64,000 nucleotides of DNA from Isosphaeraceae bacterium (GCA_025356475.1 JANXSX010000043.1:1-64000); one strand, 5' to 3'. Counted from the stretch's first letter, positions 42,928-53,266 are shown. Numbers and translations are program-made. The notes: generated by a model not told the origin, from the letters alone.

Positions 42928-44481
42928 GTGGAAGGGCCCGCCACCTGGATTCTCCTGCTTGCCGTCGGGCTTGCAGGCGGTTACGTCGTCAGCGTCATCC
43001 TGAACCGATTCCGAGCCAACACGGCACGCGGCACCGCCGAAGTCATTCTTGCCGACGCCAATCGGCAAGCCGAGACAATCCGCAAGGAAGCGGAGATTAA
43101 CGCCAAAGAAGACGCCCTGCTCCGTCGTGAAGAAGCCAAAAAAGATATCGAAGCCTCACGGAATGAAGTCCGCGATCTCGAGAAACGCATCGAAAAGCGT
43201 AACGATATTCTCGATCAGAAGCTCGAACTGATCACTAAAAAAGAACGTGAATTCGAGAGCATTCAGCGATTCCTGGCCGACCAACAAGAAGATGTAACCA
43301 AGAAAAACGCCGAAGTGAAGCTGATCCTCATCGATCAGCGGGAGGTCCTTCATCGCATCAGCGGGATGAGTGCGCAAGAAGCTCGCGACCACGTTCTGAG
43401 ACGGATTGAGGAAGATCTGCGCCACGAGGCTGGTGGCCTGATCCTCAAGCATGACCAGCAGTTGCGCGAGACGTGCCAGACCAAAGCCCGTGAGATCCTC
43501 ATCAGTACGATCCAGCGCTATGCGGCCTCACACACCGCCGAGACCACTACCAGCACGGTCGATCTCCCGTCCGAAGACATGAAAGGACGAATCATCGGCC
43601 GAGAAGGACGCAACATCCGAGCCTTTGAAAAGGCGACAGGTGTTGACGTGATCGTTGATGACACCCCAGGGATTGTGATCGTCACCGGCTTCGATAACAT
43701 CAGGCGCGAGATTGCTAAGCTTTCGCTCCAAAAACTGATCCTTGATGGCCGGATCCATCCGACCCGGATCGAAGAGGTTGTTGCCGAGACCCAGGAAGAA
43801 ATGGAGCGACATATTCGCCAGCTCGGTCGCGAAGCGGCTCAGGAAGCGAATGTCCCCGCGCTCCATGATAAGCTCCTCGACCTGCTCGGTCGGCTCAAGT
43901 TCCGCACGAGCTATTCCCAGAACGTGCTGAGGCACTCGATCGAAGTCGCTTATCTGACAGGGATGATGGCCGAAGAGTTGGGTCTCAACGGAGCGCTCGC
44001 GCGTCGTTGCGGATTGCTCCACGACATCGGCAAAGCAGCCGACCATGAGATGGAGGGTGGACACCCCGCGATCGGTGCCGAACTCACCAAACGCTATGGT
44101 GAGCCCAAGGAGGTCGTCCATGCCGCACTCGGACATCATGATGATATTCGGATTGAGTTTCCCTACACCGTATTGGTTGCCGCTGCCGATGCCGTCAGTG
44201 CCAGCCGACCGGGGGCACGTCGCGAGACCTTGGAGAAATACGTCCGACGCCTTGAGGAGCTTGAAGCCCTCGCCTATGGTTTCCCCGGCGTCGAGCAGGC
44301 ATTTGCCATTCAGGCAGGCCGGGAGATCCGTGTCATCGCGGATAGCGGTAAACTCGGGGATGAAGCGTCGGCCAAGCTCGCCCATGACATTGCAAAAGCC
44401 GTCCAGGAGCAACTAACCTACCCAGGCGAGGTCAAAGTGACCGTTCTCCGCGAGACCCGAAGTGTCGAATTTGCCCGATAG
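42928..44481 (+). CDS. rny: Ribonuclease Y
   Basis: Membrane-anchored endoribonuclease that starts mRNA decay. 517 residues from GTG 42928 (AAGGA 13 bases upstream; a TTG at 42907 is possible). Layout: one N-terminal transmembrane helix ([19 protein letters not shown]), a long charged coiled coil (about 30-200), a KH domain ([17 protein letters not shown]) and an HD domain with LLHDIGKA and GHHDD. The order and length match the family. A hairpin follows the stop. Its frequent neighbour ymdB lies 2 kb further on. Confidence 0.96.
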   Translation: MEGPATWILLLAVGLAGGYVVSVILNRFRANTARGTAEVILADANRQAETIRKEAEINAKEDALLRREEAKKDIEASRNEVRDLEKRIEKRNDILDQKLELITKKEREFESIQRFLADQQEDVTKKNAEVKLILIDQREVLHRISGMSAQEARDHVLRRIEEDLRHEAGGLILKHDQQLRETCQTKAREILISTIQRYAASHTAETTTSTVDLPSEDMKGRIIGREGRNIRAFEKATGVDVIVDDTPGIVIVTGFDNIRREIAKLSLQKLILDGRIHPTRIEEVVAETQEEMERHIRQLGREAAQEANVPALHDKLLDLLGRLKFRTSYSQNVLRHSIEVAYLTGMMAEELGLNGALARRCGLLHDIGKAADHEMEGGHPAIGAELTKRYGEPKEVVHAALGHHDDIRIEFPYTVLVAAADAVSASRPGARRETLEKYVRRLEELEALAYGFPGVEQAFAIQAGREIRVIADSGKLGDEASAKLAHDIAKAVQEQLTYPGEVKVTVLRETRSVEFAR

Positions 44482-44499
44482 CATCCATCAAACGTCAAA

Positions 44500-44529
44500 G
44501 CACGGCGCTGGTTGAAGCCAGTGCCGTGC
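44500..44529. terminator. Hairpin between convergent genes
   Basis: GCACGGCGCTGG (44500-44511) pairs with CCAGTGCCGTGC (44518-44529), one G-T pair, around a six-base loop. It lies between the stops of rny and the PEP-CTERM gene and probably ends both transcripts, although no clear T-run follows on the plus strand. Confidence 0.55.
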
Positions 44530-44554
44530 CGTATTTACAATCAGATGATTCGAC

Positions 44555-45430
44555 TCAGGCGGCGACCCTTGGTCTCACCCTCGCCAAGCCTGCTAGCATC
44601 ACGATTCCGATTCCCGCCGAGATCATCGAGGAGGGTTCCGGCACAATCTGGAATCCCCAGGTCATCCCAACATCGCTCACGATGACGTAATCCTTGCCAC
44701 CAATCGCCACGTCCCAGGTGGGAATCACGGTGAAGTGCAGATACGAACCGACACCTGCGTAAAAGTTGGGAAAGTCATGAAACGTCGGTGGTACGGAGAA
44801 CGCGCCTACAGCCGCATTTGAGTCATAATATGGGCCGTCGCCAGCCGCCGCGAACGCCTTGTCTCCATTATCGACTTGCCAGAATCCGGTCTGGCCCGCG
44901 ATCGCGAACCCGAAGTTCCCGTATTTCTTATCCTCATGAAGCAACTGCAACCAGTGCCTGGTCACGGTTGCGCCATTCACAACGGGATCGGGCGCGGGAT
45001 TGACAAGTGTGAAGTCCATGGTCTCACCAAACGCGGTACTCGCTCCATTGAGCGAGAGGCTATAAGCTGTAATGTTGAATTGCGAGTTGTTGGGGGCGAC
45101 GGTCGGCAGAACGACCGGATTGACTGCCCCGGCGGGGAGGGCTGCCCCATTGAACGTAAAGACCCAGTTATTTGCGGCTGTAAAGCCTTGGGCATTTAAG
45201 ACTGAAGTCAAAAGCGGAGCCATCGCCACGGTGCTGACCAGCGCTGCTTTGTCGGCGACGGCCATCTCGGGCACAATCGAGGTCAGCGAAGGAGGAGGGT
45301 TCACGACCCCGCCTCCAAGGGTGATGACCACATCCCCACGCGCTGAGGCGGTCAGGATGAGCGCCAATCCTATCGAAAAGAGGCAAGCGAACCGCGCCAT
45401 GCCGCGACATCGACATCTGAGATCGACCAT
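44555..45430 (-). CDS. PEP-CTERM sorted secreted protein
   Basis: 291 residues from ATG 45430, which has GGAG/GGAGA upstream; the frame is open further to 45478. Signal peptide at about 11-32 (FACLFSIGLALILTASARG). The body has no family I know and reads as beta-rich. The C-terminus is VPEPSSMISAGIGIVMLAG followed by an Arg-containing tail, the PEP-CTERM signal for exosortase processing. It lies between rny and ymdB. Confidence 0.85.
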   Translation of the reverse strand: MVDLRCRCRGMARFACLFSIGLALILTASARGDVVITLGGGVVNPPPSLTSIVPEMAVADKAALVSTVAMAPLLTSVLNAQGFTAANNWVFTFNGAALPAGAVNPVVLPTVAPNNSQFNITAYSLSLNGASTAFGETMDFTLVNPAPDPVVNGATVTRHWLQLLHEDKKYGNFGFAIAGQTGFWQVDNGDKAFAAAGDGPYYDSNAAVGAFSVPPTFHDFPNFYAGVGSYLHFTVIPTWDVAIGGKDYVIVSDVGMTWGFQIVPEPSSMISAGIGIVMLAGLARVRPRVAA

Positions 45431-45927
45431 GTTCCGTCTCCACTCCTGTTGCACTCGACACCAATGCATGCGTGACACTCCACGCGGACACGGATGTCTC
45501 GATTCGTGTTCAATAGCAACCTAGCGAGGTGCGAAGCAGTTTGCAATCAATAAGTTTCCAATCTCCTGAAGTTGAACGGGAGAACCACTCACTAGGATCC
45601 AGAAAACTTGGCAACTTAGTGGATACTCACAAAATCAAGCGTTACATGTGGGATATCATCAATTTTGTGATTATTCTGATATCAGAAGTGTTCATCCTAC
45701 AAATTGCGGGGCTTGGGTGATTCTTCTGGAGTGTTGAACTCCCAGTTGCCTCAATGATCTGGGGCAACTTTCAAGTGTTGCCCCAGACGAGTCAGGTTTA
45801 CCACCTCCAAGATGCGCCAACGCGCCGTGTCGATAAAAAACAACGTTGAGTCGTCCGGACGTTCAAGGGGTTTGGCTCCGTGCTGAGTTCGCTTCTAGGT
45901 GCAAGGCTTGAATGCCCCGAGGAAAGG
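45431..45927. other. Spacer with competing hairpins
   Basis: 497 bases, no gene. GGGGCAAC (45761-45768) pairs with GTTGCCCC (45777-45784); the same left arm region (GGCAACT, 45763-45769) can instead pair with AGTTGCC (45744-45750). Part of this region should hold the promoter of the PEP-CTERM gene downstream on the minus strand. Confidence 0.5.
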
Positions 45928-46214
45928 CTAGCCGATACTACCTGCGATCTGGCGAAGCTCGTCTGCGAGAAACTTGGCATCGACTGCGGTATTCCCACCA
46001 CATGCGATGACCTCCCAGAATCGGTTGCCAACGACTTGTAGGTAGCAAACCGCAGCAACATTGCCCCCTTTTCTCCGGAAACTTCGGAATCGGTGACTTG
46101 GACACTCGCGTAGCCAGCTCGCATCATTCCATCCGCGATCAGGTTCTTGTACTCCACCACGTTCGAGTTCGGGTTGAGGTCGCGGAGATCCTTTGTCCAC
46201 CAGAGTGCAGCCAT
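45928..46214 (-). pseudogene. Small protein gene broken by a one-base frameshift
   Basis: From ATG 46214 one frame encodes MAALWWTKDLRDLNPNS and further protein-like sequence up to SEVSGEK; after a run of five G (46064-46068 on the plus strand as C) a second minus frame continues with AAVCYLQVVGNRFWEVIACG and ends QIAGSIG at the TAG 45928-45930. One extra G joins them into about 95 residues. GAGG lies ten bases before the ATG. I do not recognise the family. A sequencing error in the homopolymer is as likely as real inactivation. Confidence 0.6.
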
Positions 46215-46503
46215 CAATGTTAGTCCTCAATAATAAGTTCAAGAATACGCAAACACGAATGGGTCGCATTCCTCCGACTCTCTGCTCTGATTTTTCACGG
46301 GTGGATCGCTCCGATTCAACGACTCAGCGAGCTGGAATCGGTCCGTGCATGCGTAAAATACTCGACAACACGGTTAATCCAAGCCGCCGAATCCGCAGCG
46401 ACCAACAGGTGAAGACACAAAACCAGCGAGTGATCAGGACAGATGATCGACTGGACCCTACAATTGTGTTCTTCAGTAGTAGGATCTCTCTCGTAGCCTT
46501 GGT

Positions 46504-47328
46504 ATGAGTGTCCAAATGCCGCTAAAAATTCTGTTCATCGGTGATGTCGTTGGTGCACCAGGGCGTAAGATCGTCGGCCAGGTCGTTCCCCGATTGATCC
46601 ATAGGCGCGGGATTGGGCTGGTCGTCTGCAACGCCGAGAACTCGGCGGGCGGTTCGGGGATCACCGTCGATTGCCACGAGGAGCTGGTCGAGGCTGGCGT
46701 CGATGTCTTCACCCTTGGCGATCATGCCTTTCGGAAGGATGAGGTCTACCGACTACTCGATAGGTCGGACACCCTACTCCGCCCCGCCAACTTTCCCCCG
46801 AGCGCACCAGGCGCGAACTTTTGTGTCGTCCAGGCACGCGATAACACACCTGTCGGGGTGTTCACCGTTCTTGGTCGCACGTTCATGAGACCGGTCGATT
46901 GCCCGTTCCTTGCCGCCGATCGCGTTCTGAGTCAGATCGGAGACTCAGCCAAAGTCATTCTGGTCGATTTCCATGCCGAAGCCACCAGTGATAAGCAACT
47001 GTTTGGTCGGTACCTCGACGGAAGGGTCTCTGCCGTTCTCGGAACCCATACTCACGTGCCGACCGCTGACGAGCAGATTTTGCCGCGTGGAACGGCCTAC
47101 CAGACCGACGTCGGGATGAGCGGACCCTATGACTCGATTCTAGGAAGGCGCGTCGATCGAGTTCTTGCGGCGACTTTGACCTTTGTTCACAACCACTTTG
47201 ATGTCGCGACCGGCGACCCGCGTCTGTGTGGTGCCATCATTGAGGTAGATCAAGCCACAGGCCGTGCCCTCAACATCGAACGTCTCTGCATTCGTCAAGA
47301 CGATGTTCAACGAATGCTCACCGAGTAG
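46504..47328 (+). CDS. ymdB: YmdB-family metallophosphoesterase
   Basis: 274 residues, metal-dependent phosphodiesterase of the TIGR00282 type; Bacillus YmdB hydrolyses 2',3'-cyclic nucleotides and affects biofilm and sporulation. Motifs: LFIGDVVGAPGR (first metal-binding Asp), NAENSAGG, GDHAF where many members have GNH, VDFHAEATSDK, and GTHTHVPTADE. A second ATG at 46516 is an equally good start. In many bacteria the gene follows rny directly, supporting a shared role in RNA turnover. Confidence 0.94.
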   Translation: MSVQMPLKILFIGDVVGAPGRKIVGQVVPRLIHRRGIGLVVCNAENSAGGSGITVDCHEELVEAGVDVFTLGDHAFRKDEVYRLLDRSDTLLRPANFPPSAPGANFCVVQARDNTPVGVFTVLGRTFMRPVDCPFLAADRVLSQIGDSAKVILVDFHAEATSDKQLFGRYLDGRVSAVLGTHTHVPTADEQILPRGTAYQTDVGMSGPYDSILGRRVDRVLAATLTFVHNHFDVATGDPRLCGAIIEVDQATGRALNIERLCIRQDDVQRMLTE

Positions 47329-47860
47329 AACTTGGATCAAACCGGCCACAAACACATTGATGCACGCATTGGGACAAGCGAACATGGATCAGCCCTCTCG
47401 GAGTAATTAAGACGTCGATGATGTCTCCATTCGCAATGTTGCGGCTTGTTGCATCCGTGCAACATTAGTCAGAGTTCAAAGCGAGGCTTTGAGATGGGAG
47501 ATTGCGCTACAAGAATTGGCCATAATCGTGCGGTCCCCGACCTGACAGATACTTAGAGAGTGACCTCGGACGATAGGAAATCCCGAATCTTTTGTGTTTT
47601 TCGGGCTGTTTAGCTTTTGTACTCACACGTCTTTCTATCATAGTAAATGCTTATTACACAAAGCTGACAATGTCAAATTAGCAAGTGTACCTGAGTAGTA
47701 TCGCTTTGGAATGATGACAAAAGTAGGATGAGTGAGAGGACTTATGCAACTGGTTCTTGCGATGTGCTTCGATTGCTGTCATGATAAATAAATCGACGAA
47801 CAGTGACCGTCCCTCGAATCTGGCACCCACGCTCGCTGCCTAGGTAGGAAAACGCTCAAT
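47329..47860. other. AT-rich spacer upstream of a PEP-CTERM gene
   Basis: 532 bases without a protein-like frame, richer in A+T than the flanks. TGTTGCA (47447-47453) pairs with TGCAACA (47458-47464), and CCCGAA/TTCGGG with T-runs occurs near 47582-47609, which may end the ymdB transcript. Confidence 0.45.
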
Positions 47861-48703
47861 ATGCAGAATTCACGGCTTCGGACGAGTCTTTCACTCCTCC
47901 TCTTCACGATATTCTTTGGAGTTACGCCCAGCGCAAATGCCGGGATCTCCTTATCTGGGGGGTCGATCATTCAGGTTGCGTCGGGTTCGACCGATGGCGG
48001 AGTGACGTACAACGGTTACGACAACTCTACCAGCACTTCCCAACTGTTGAACACGCTGACCGTCGGACCCACCGTTGACTCAGCCTCATCCAACGGTGCC
48101 GATATTTCGCACACGAACGGCGGAACAGTCACGGCTGCGCCGGACCTTTCGAACGTGACGAGCCTCAGTGGACTGCTTAGTGCAGCCGGTACTGTCACTC
48201 TGACGGGGACCCCCGCATCAGCTTCAGATTATGGATATACGTCGTATTCTGCGTACCTCCACCTCGACTCAGCCTCAGACCTTTCCGTCTCCTTGAACCT
48301 AAACGTCTCAGCAACCCCAACAGATGTGAACGCTTTTTACGAATCACGTTCCGAGTTTTCATTCTACAGTACGTCTGATCTCGTAAACCCCTTATATCAG
48401 TATTTCTTATCACTGACCAATAGCGATCACCCTACATCAACTAAGACCGCCACCACATCCACTCTGTTGAACCTGGGATCTGGCGACTATTACGTTACGA
48501 CAACGGCCACGACCACTGCCTTCCTTAACACGCCCAGTGATCCAGCGACGATTCTCACCATTGCTCAGACCTCGAGTATGGATTTTAATCTCCAGTTCGT
48601 ACCGCCGACGACTCCTGCGGTTCCCGAGCCCTCCACGTTCGTCGCGGCTGCGATTGGAGCAGTCGTGGCTTCGATGAGCCTGCGGCGGCGTCCCCGGGCT
48701 TAA
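47861..48703 (+). CDS. PEP-CTERM sorted secreted protein, Ser/Thr-rich
   Basis: 280 residues. Signal peptide about 8-28 (LSLLLFTIFFGVTPSANA). The body is rich in Ser and Thr (SDLSVSLNLNVSATPTDVN), suggestive of a beta-structured, possibly glycosylated surface protein. The C-terminus is VPEPSTFVAAAIGAVVAS followed by LRRRPRA, a full PEP-CTERM signal. No enzyme motif. Confidence 0.87.
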   Translation: MQNSRLRTSLSLLLFTIFFGVTPSANAGISLSGGSIIQVASGSTDGGVTYNGYDNSTSTSQLLNTLTVGPTVDSASSNGADISHTNGGTVTAAPDLSNVTSLSGLLSAAGTVTLTGTPASASDYGYTSYSAYLHLDSASDLSVSLNLNVSATPTDVNAFYESRSEFSFYSTSDLVNPLYQYFLSLTNSDHPTSTKTATTSTLLNLGSGDYYVTTTATTTAFLNTPSDPATILTIAQTSSMDFNLQFVPPTTPAVPEPSTFVAAAIGAVVASMSLRRRPRA

Positions 48704-48794
48704 TGTGCAGGCGGGCAGGACATAGAGGTGACGCAATTGGGTGGATCGCCTACGATGTGGGGTCATCTGTCACCCATTGTAGGATAGGTCACCT

Positions 48795-50207
48795 ATGTCT
48801 GAGCGACGATTAAGCCTGCTTCAGGCTGTCAGTGTCAACATGGCGATGATGGTTGGTGTGGGCCCGTTCATTACAATCCCCCTATTCGTTGCGACGATGG
48901 GTGGGCCTCAATCGATGATCGGTTGGGTTCTCGGGGCGGTCGTGGCGATCTGCGACGGACTCGTCTGGAGCGAGTTGGCGTCGGCGTTCCCTGGGTCGGG
49001 GGGAACCTACCACTTCTTTGACGCGATCTACGGTCAGAAGTGGCTCGGGCGGTTGCTCAAATTTTTGTTCGTCTGGCAGTTTCTCTTCAGCGGCCCGCTG
49101 GAGATCGCAACCGGAGCGCTCGGTCTGGGCGCTTATGCGAGCTATCTGTTTCCCGTTCTCGAGACCTCGGCTTGGAGTCTGGGAACGTGGGTTGTCACTT
49201 ACAGTCAGCTCGGCTCGATTCTCGCGGTACTCGGGATTGTGATGCTCGCCTACCGGCGTATTGAGGCTGCGGGCCGGCTGATGGTGATTTTCTGGGCTGG
49301 AATGCTTGCGACCGTCGGCGTGGTCCTCGTAGCGTCATGGTCGAATTTCGACGCTAGGATTGCCTTCGACTTCCCGCCCGGGGCCTGGACGCTCGACTCA
49401 AAATTTGCGGTCGGACTGGGTGCAGCGCTCGGGATCGCAATGTATGACTACCTAGGCTACTACCAGGTGTGTTACCTCGGCGACGAGGTCGAGAACCCAT
49501 CGAAGACAATTCCTCGGTCGATCTTAATCTCGGTCGTCGCCGTATCAGCCCTCTACATGTTCATGAATCTTGGGATCATGGGTGCGATCCCTTGGCGTAT
49601 GGTGATCGCCAGTAAGTCGATCGCCAGCGACTTACTTCTTCATGTTTCCGGGACGAAGTCCGCTGCAGTGATCACGGTGATGATCCTCTGGACCGGCACG
49701 GCAGCGACATTTTCGGCGATACTCGGGTACAGCCGGATTCCGTATGCCGCCGCAAAGTCGGGGCACTTCTTCCGAGGTCTGGCGGCCACTCACCCCAAGG
49801 GCGACTTTCCGCACCGCTCCCTCATTCTGATCGGGCTCGTGGCGGCATTCGCATGTCTGGCGGAAATCGAGACCGTGATCGCCGCTCTCTTAACCTCGCG
49901 AATTCTCATCCAATTTGTCGGTCAGATTATCACAGTTTGGTACATCAGATCACAACCTCACCTGGCCCAAGCGCTTCGGTTTCGGATGTGGTTCTACCCC
50001 CTACCAGCCCTGGTCGCCTTGATCGGCTGGCTTTGGGTGTTTTGTGCTTCGCCATCGTTAGCCCGCCAGTACGGAATTCTCTCCGCACTCGCTGGCATTG
50101 TCGTTTTTGTGCTTTGGGACCGCTGGACGACAAACAGACTCAAGTCTGACTCGACCGAGATCGCTGGCGTTTCAGGCCCCACCTCAGACCAACGACACCG
50201 AGCGTGA
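48795..50207 (+). CDS. APC-family amino acid permease
   Basis: 470 residues with about 12 transmembrane helices. The beginning (SLLQAVSVNMAMMVGVGPFI) corresponds to the APC helix 1 with the unwound, substrate-binding Gly-rich segment, and SELASAFPGSGGTYHF is the conserved helix 2-3 region. GDEVENPSKTIPRSIL is the classical APC cytoplasmic loop. Probably imports an amino acid or amine by proton symport; substrate unknown. Its last 68 bases overlap the end of the convergent PEP-CTERM gene. Confidence 0.92.
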   Translation: MSERRLSLLQAVSVNMAMMVGVGPFITIPLFVATMGGPQSMIGWVLGAVVAICDGLVWSELASAFPGSGGTYHFFDAIYGQKWLGRLLKFLFVWQFLFSGPLEIATGALGLGAYASYLFPVLETSAWSLGTWVVTYSQLGSILAVLGIVMLAYRRIEAAGRLMVIFWAGMLATVGVVLVASWSNFDARIAFDFPPGAWTLDSKFAVGLGAALGIAMYDYLGYYQVCYLGDEVENPSKTIPRSILISVVAVSALYMFMNLGIMGAIPWRMVIASKSIASDLLLHVSGTKSAAVITVMILWTGTAATFSAILGYSRIPYAAAKSGHFFRGLAATHPKGDFPHRSLILIGLVAAFACLAEIETVIAALLTSRILIQFVGQIITVWYIRSQPHLAQALRFRMWFYPLPALVALIGWLWVFCASPSLARQYGILSALAGIVVFVLWDRWTTNRLKSDSTEIAGVSGPTSDQRHRA

Positions 50208-51609
50208 GTAAGAAGAGACTCGAAGGCTCGGGGACGGCTGCCGCCGACACAATCACTTCAGTGACGCGAGTCGACCAGACATTGGTTCCCGAGGCAACTT
50301 CTTGAATCGTCCAGAAATGGGTGGGGTCGATGGGATCGATCGTGGTTGTGCTGTAGTCTCCCCACCGGTTGCGACCGGCTCCATCCAGAACCTCATAGGT
50401 CGAAGTCCCTGCGTTAAGAAGTTGGACATTGCCAAACGTCGTCCCGCCCGGACCGAGGTGTCCACTAACCGCAAATGAGCTGGCGAAGGTATTCGAATCG
50501 GAACCTGAGAACCCGATCACGATATCACCCGAGGGATTCACTGCGATCGACCCAAAACTATAGGCCTTGGTCGGGCTCGTGATGAGCCCCGACTCCAAGA
50601 GCGAATTCGTCGATGCATCAATCCGGAACCACCGAAGCGCGGAGAGCCCGTTGCTGTCCACGCTCTGTACGCTCCAGAGGTTCGTACCCTGTTGGACGAC
50701 CGAGGACGAAATTCGATTATCCCCTGTATTGATCGCGAGGGCACCTCCCGGTTGAGTGGCGGCAGATGGGTTGTTCATGCCTGGAATTGCGATCAATGGA
50801 TTCGAGCCACTTTGGAGCGTCGAGGTCGAGAGCGTGGCGGTCGACCCAGCGAAGTGGATCTCAGAGCGTTTGAGGTGGCTAGAATCATAGGCTGAGAGCA
50901 ATGCTTGGGGGTCTGACGCATTAATATTGAGGTTCACCACGGGTTGCGGGCTCGACCCGACCGCTCCAACTCCCACCCCGTCAAACAAGGTCCGGTTCGC
51001 GACCGTTGGCGTTGCCGAAATAAGATCGGTCTTAGGGATAGCGACCAGATTCACGCCAACCGCCGCCCCGGTGATCGTGCTGAGCATATTGGCGCCCAGG
51101 TAGACCCCTTGAGAGTTGACACCTAGCGTTGTGAAGTCGCCATATCGATTGCCGATCCCACTCGCGGGGATGCTGAACGCTTTCCAGCCTGCGGTTGGGT
51201 CCGACGAGTTTGAGACAGCGACCAGAAAATTGTTAGGTTTGAGAGCATTGTCGAGCGAAGCCGCAAACCACCGGCCTGACTCTTTGTCGAAGACGATCCG
51301 GGGGTCGTAGGCCCGTTTATCGGCGGGAGTGGCACCGGCGTTGATCCAAAAGTTATTCAAGGTGGATCGCTGAACAGCGACTCCATCGGACTTCCGATAA
51401 ACAGCGTACGCGCCATTGATCAGCTCAACAAAATAATCCGCCCCGACAGCTCCGTCGGCGTTGGGAGGAAAGAACCCACTATTCACCCCGAAGGTGCTGG
51501 CTGTGAAATTCTGTCCGATGGTGAAATCTGCTCGGCTCGACGTAACCCCTGTCGACAAAAGCACTAGGACGAGAGCAAGCTGGCCAATTCGATCCTGACA
51601 TGTAGTCAT
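50140..51609 (-). CDS. PEP-CTERM sorted secreted protein, propeller-like body
   Basis: 489 residues. Signal peptide about 8-28. The body starts NFTASTFGVNSGFFPPNADG and VGADYFVELINGAYAVY, then DPRIVFDKESGRWFA and similar strands, as in secreted beta-propeller proteins with Asp-rich turns. The end is VPEPSSLFLLTLGVVGL with an Arg/Lys-rich tail, a PEP-CTERM signal. The reading frame ends inside the C-terminal codons of the permease (overlap 50140-50207). Confidence 0.87.
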   Translation of the reverse strand: MTTCQDRIGQLALVLVLLSTGVTSSRADFTIGQNFTASTFGVNSGFFPPNADGAVGADYFVELINGAYAVYRKSDGVAVQRSTLNNFWINAGATPADKRAYDPRIVFDKESGRWFAASLDNALKPNNFLVAVSNSSDPTAGWKAFSIPASGIGNRYGDFTTLGVNSQGVYLGANMLSTITGAAVGVNLVAIPKTDLISATPTVANRTLFDGVGVGAVGSSPQPVVNLNINASDPQALLSAYDSSHLKRSEIHFAGSTATLSTSTLQSGSNPLIAIPGMNNPSAATQPGGALAINTGDNRISSSVVQQGTNLWSVQSVDSNGLSALRWFRIDASTNSLLESGLITSPTKAYSFGSIAVNPSGDIVIGFSGSDSNTFASSFAVSGHLGPGGTTFGNVQLLNAGTSTYEVLDGAGRNRWGDYSTTTIDPIDPTHFWTIQEVASGTNVWSTRVTEVIVSAAAVPEPSSLFLLTLGVVGLRWGLKRQRSRSSQT

Positions 51610-51748
51610 ACAAACGACCTGAATTTGAGTGCGTGGTAAACCATGCGAGGATGCTTTGCGAGCAGCGCTCGAAACAATTCAACTTACGATCCTACGCGGA
51701 CCGACTCGTCTTATCCAGTCTGCGTCTCTTGAACGATGCACTTGTGCA

Positions 51749-53200
51749 TCATGAGCGGATTGTGTCCCACCTCGTGGCGGCGACCGTTCCGAACAGGATC
51801 AAGGGAACCCATGCTGCCAGGTCCGGGCTTGGGAGGACTGCATTTGTCCCGAGGTATTGCATGAAAAAGCTGACCGCATAGAACAAGCCTGACGTGCCGA
51901 GTGACAGTCCCATGTTGATAAACATGTTTCGTGTGGAGCCCCCCAAGACCAAGGGCAGGCTGAGGAACATGAGGCAAAGACTTGAGAATGGTCGAATCAT
52001 CCTCGTATGAAGGAAGACAGAAATATCCGCTCGTTCGGGTTCGCTGGCTGGGTCAGAGAGGGCTTTGATCAATTCCACCGTCGAGGCAAACTGATACCAC
52101 TCACCGGGCTTGCGAGTCACACTTGTAAACGACAATCCGGTCCGGAAAAAGTAAGTCTCGTCACCAAGATCCGCGAGTGGGCCGGTCGCAGGGGGCATTC
52201 CGGTGATCTCGCCGAGCCGGACTAAACCTCGACCGATCGAGAGATCTTTGTCGGTCTTGGTCTGAACACCACGGAGGAGCCAGCCTCCACGCATGGGCGC
52301 AGTGGGATGATCGGTAGCGATGAAATCGGCCTGACGAGCGATGATCGTGCTTGGCTCGCCATCCCCTTCGGTTTCAAGTTGAAATTCCTGGTCGAATGCG
52401 GGCGATTTTGACGGCACAAGTAAGCGATCGACCCCGTGGAGGAAGTAGGATGCTGTCCCTTCAGGGGCGGCTTCGGCCACATACTTGGGGAACCGATCCA
52501 TGGCGACCAACCTGGTCAACACGCGATCATCAACTTCAGCAATCTCGGGCATCAAGCGAGCGCCGCGGAGGAGCCAACCTCCCCGGAGCCGGAATCGCTG
52601 ATCGGTAGGCTCAATCCAACGCGCCTGCTTGGCCTGGACCCAATAGAGCGAGCCATTCAGACTTGTTGGAATGGTGACGTTAAAGTTGGGAACGGTTTGC
52701 GTCTTCCGGTCGGCGAGCATCCCATCGACCAAGATCTCATTCGAGTCGGTTCGGCTGTATGTTTTGATCAAGAGCGAGCCATCGTCGTCGGGGGTCTTTG
52801 AAAGTTCGAGGCTCACTTTGGGGAGGATCAGCTCTTGGTTAGCGACTGCGATCAGGCCAACCAGGGCAGTTGAGATGAGGACAGGTCGGATGATTCGCTT
52901 AGCACCAATACCAGCAGCAAGCATAGCGATCAGTTCATTATTCTTCTGCATCCAGGTCACAGTGAAGATCGCCGCCATCATACTAATCACGCCGCAGAGC
53001 CGGTCATAAAACAAGCTCATGCGGATCAGATAATACCAACCCATATTCTTGAACAATTGGACAGGACCAACGGTCACCTTTGTGAACTCGTCTACGTTGG
53101 AAAATGCATCGATCACGACATAGAGGCCGACGAGCGCGACAAAGCAGATAAAATATGCTTTGATGAACGCCCAGTATCGCTCGCGATCGAGAATTCGCAT
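51749..53200 (-). CDS. LptF/LptG-family permease (second of the pair)
   Basis: 483 residues. Two N-terminal helices (about 10-30 and 55-120 with MSLFYDRLCGVISMMAAIFTVTWM), a large central extracytoplasmic beta-domain (about 130-380), and C-terminal helices (IRPFSSLCLMFLSLPLVLGG, FINMGLSLGTSGLFYAVSFF). This is the YjgP/YjgQ architecture of the LptB2FG complex that extracts lipopolysaccharide-like lipids from the inner membrane. GGAG lies eight bases before ATG 53200. It follows the other permease gene by 66 bases. Which of LptF or LptG it represents cannot be decided. Confidence 0.9.
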   Translation of the reverse strand: MRILDRERYWAFIKAYFICFVALVGLYVVIDAFSNVDEFTKVTVGPVQLFKNMGWYYLIRMSLFYDRLCGVISMMAAIFTVTWMQKNNELIAMLAAGIGAKRIIRPVLISTALVGLIAVANQELILPKVSLELSKTPDDDGSLLIKTYSRTDSNEILVDGMLADRKTQTVPNFNVTIPTSLNGSLYWVQAKQARWIEPTDQRFRLRGGWLLRGARLMPEIAEVDDRVLTRLVAMDRFPKYVAEAAPEGTASYFLHGVDRLLVPSKSPAFDQEFQLETEGDGEPSTIIARQADFIATDHPTAPMRGGWLLRGVQTKTDKDLSIGRGLVRLGEITGMPPATGPLADLGDETYFFRTGLSFTSVTRKPGEWYQFASTVELIKALSDPASEPERADISVFLHTRMIRPFSSLCLMFLSLPLVLGGSTRNMFINMGLSLGTSGLFYAVSFFMQYLGTNAVLPSPDLAAWVPLILFGTVAATRWDTIRS

Positions 53201-53266
53201 CGTCGGCTCCGCCCTGTCTTGAGAAGGAATCGCTGAGAATTCGACCTGGGAACAGCAGGGTAGTCG

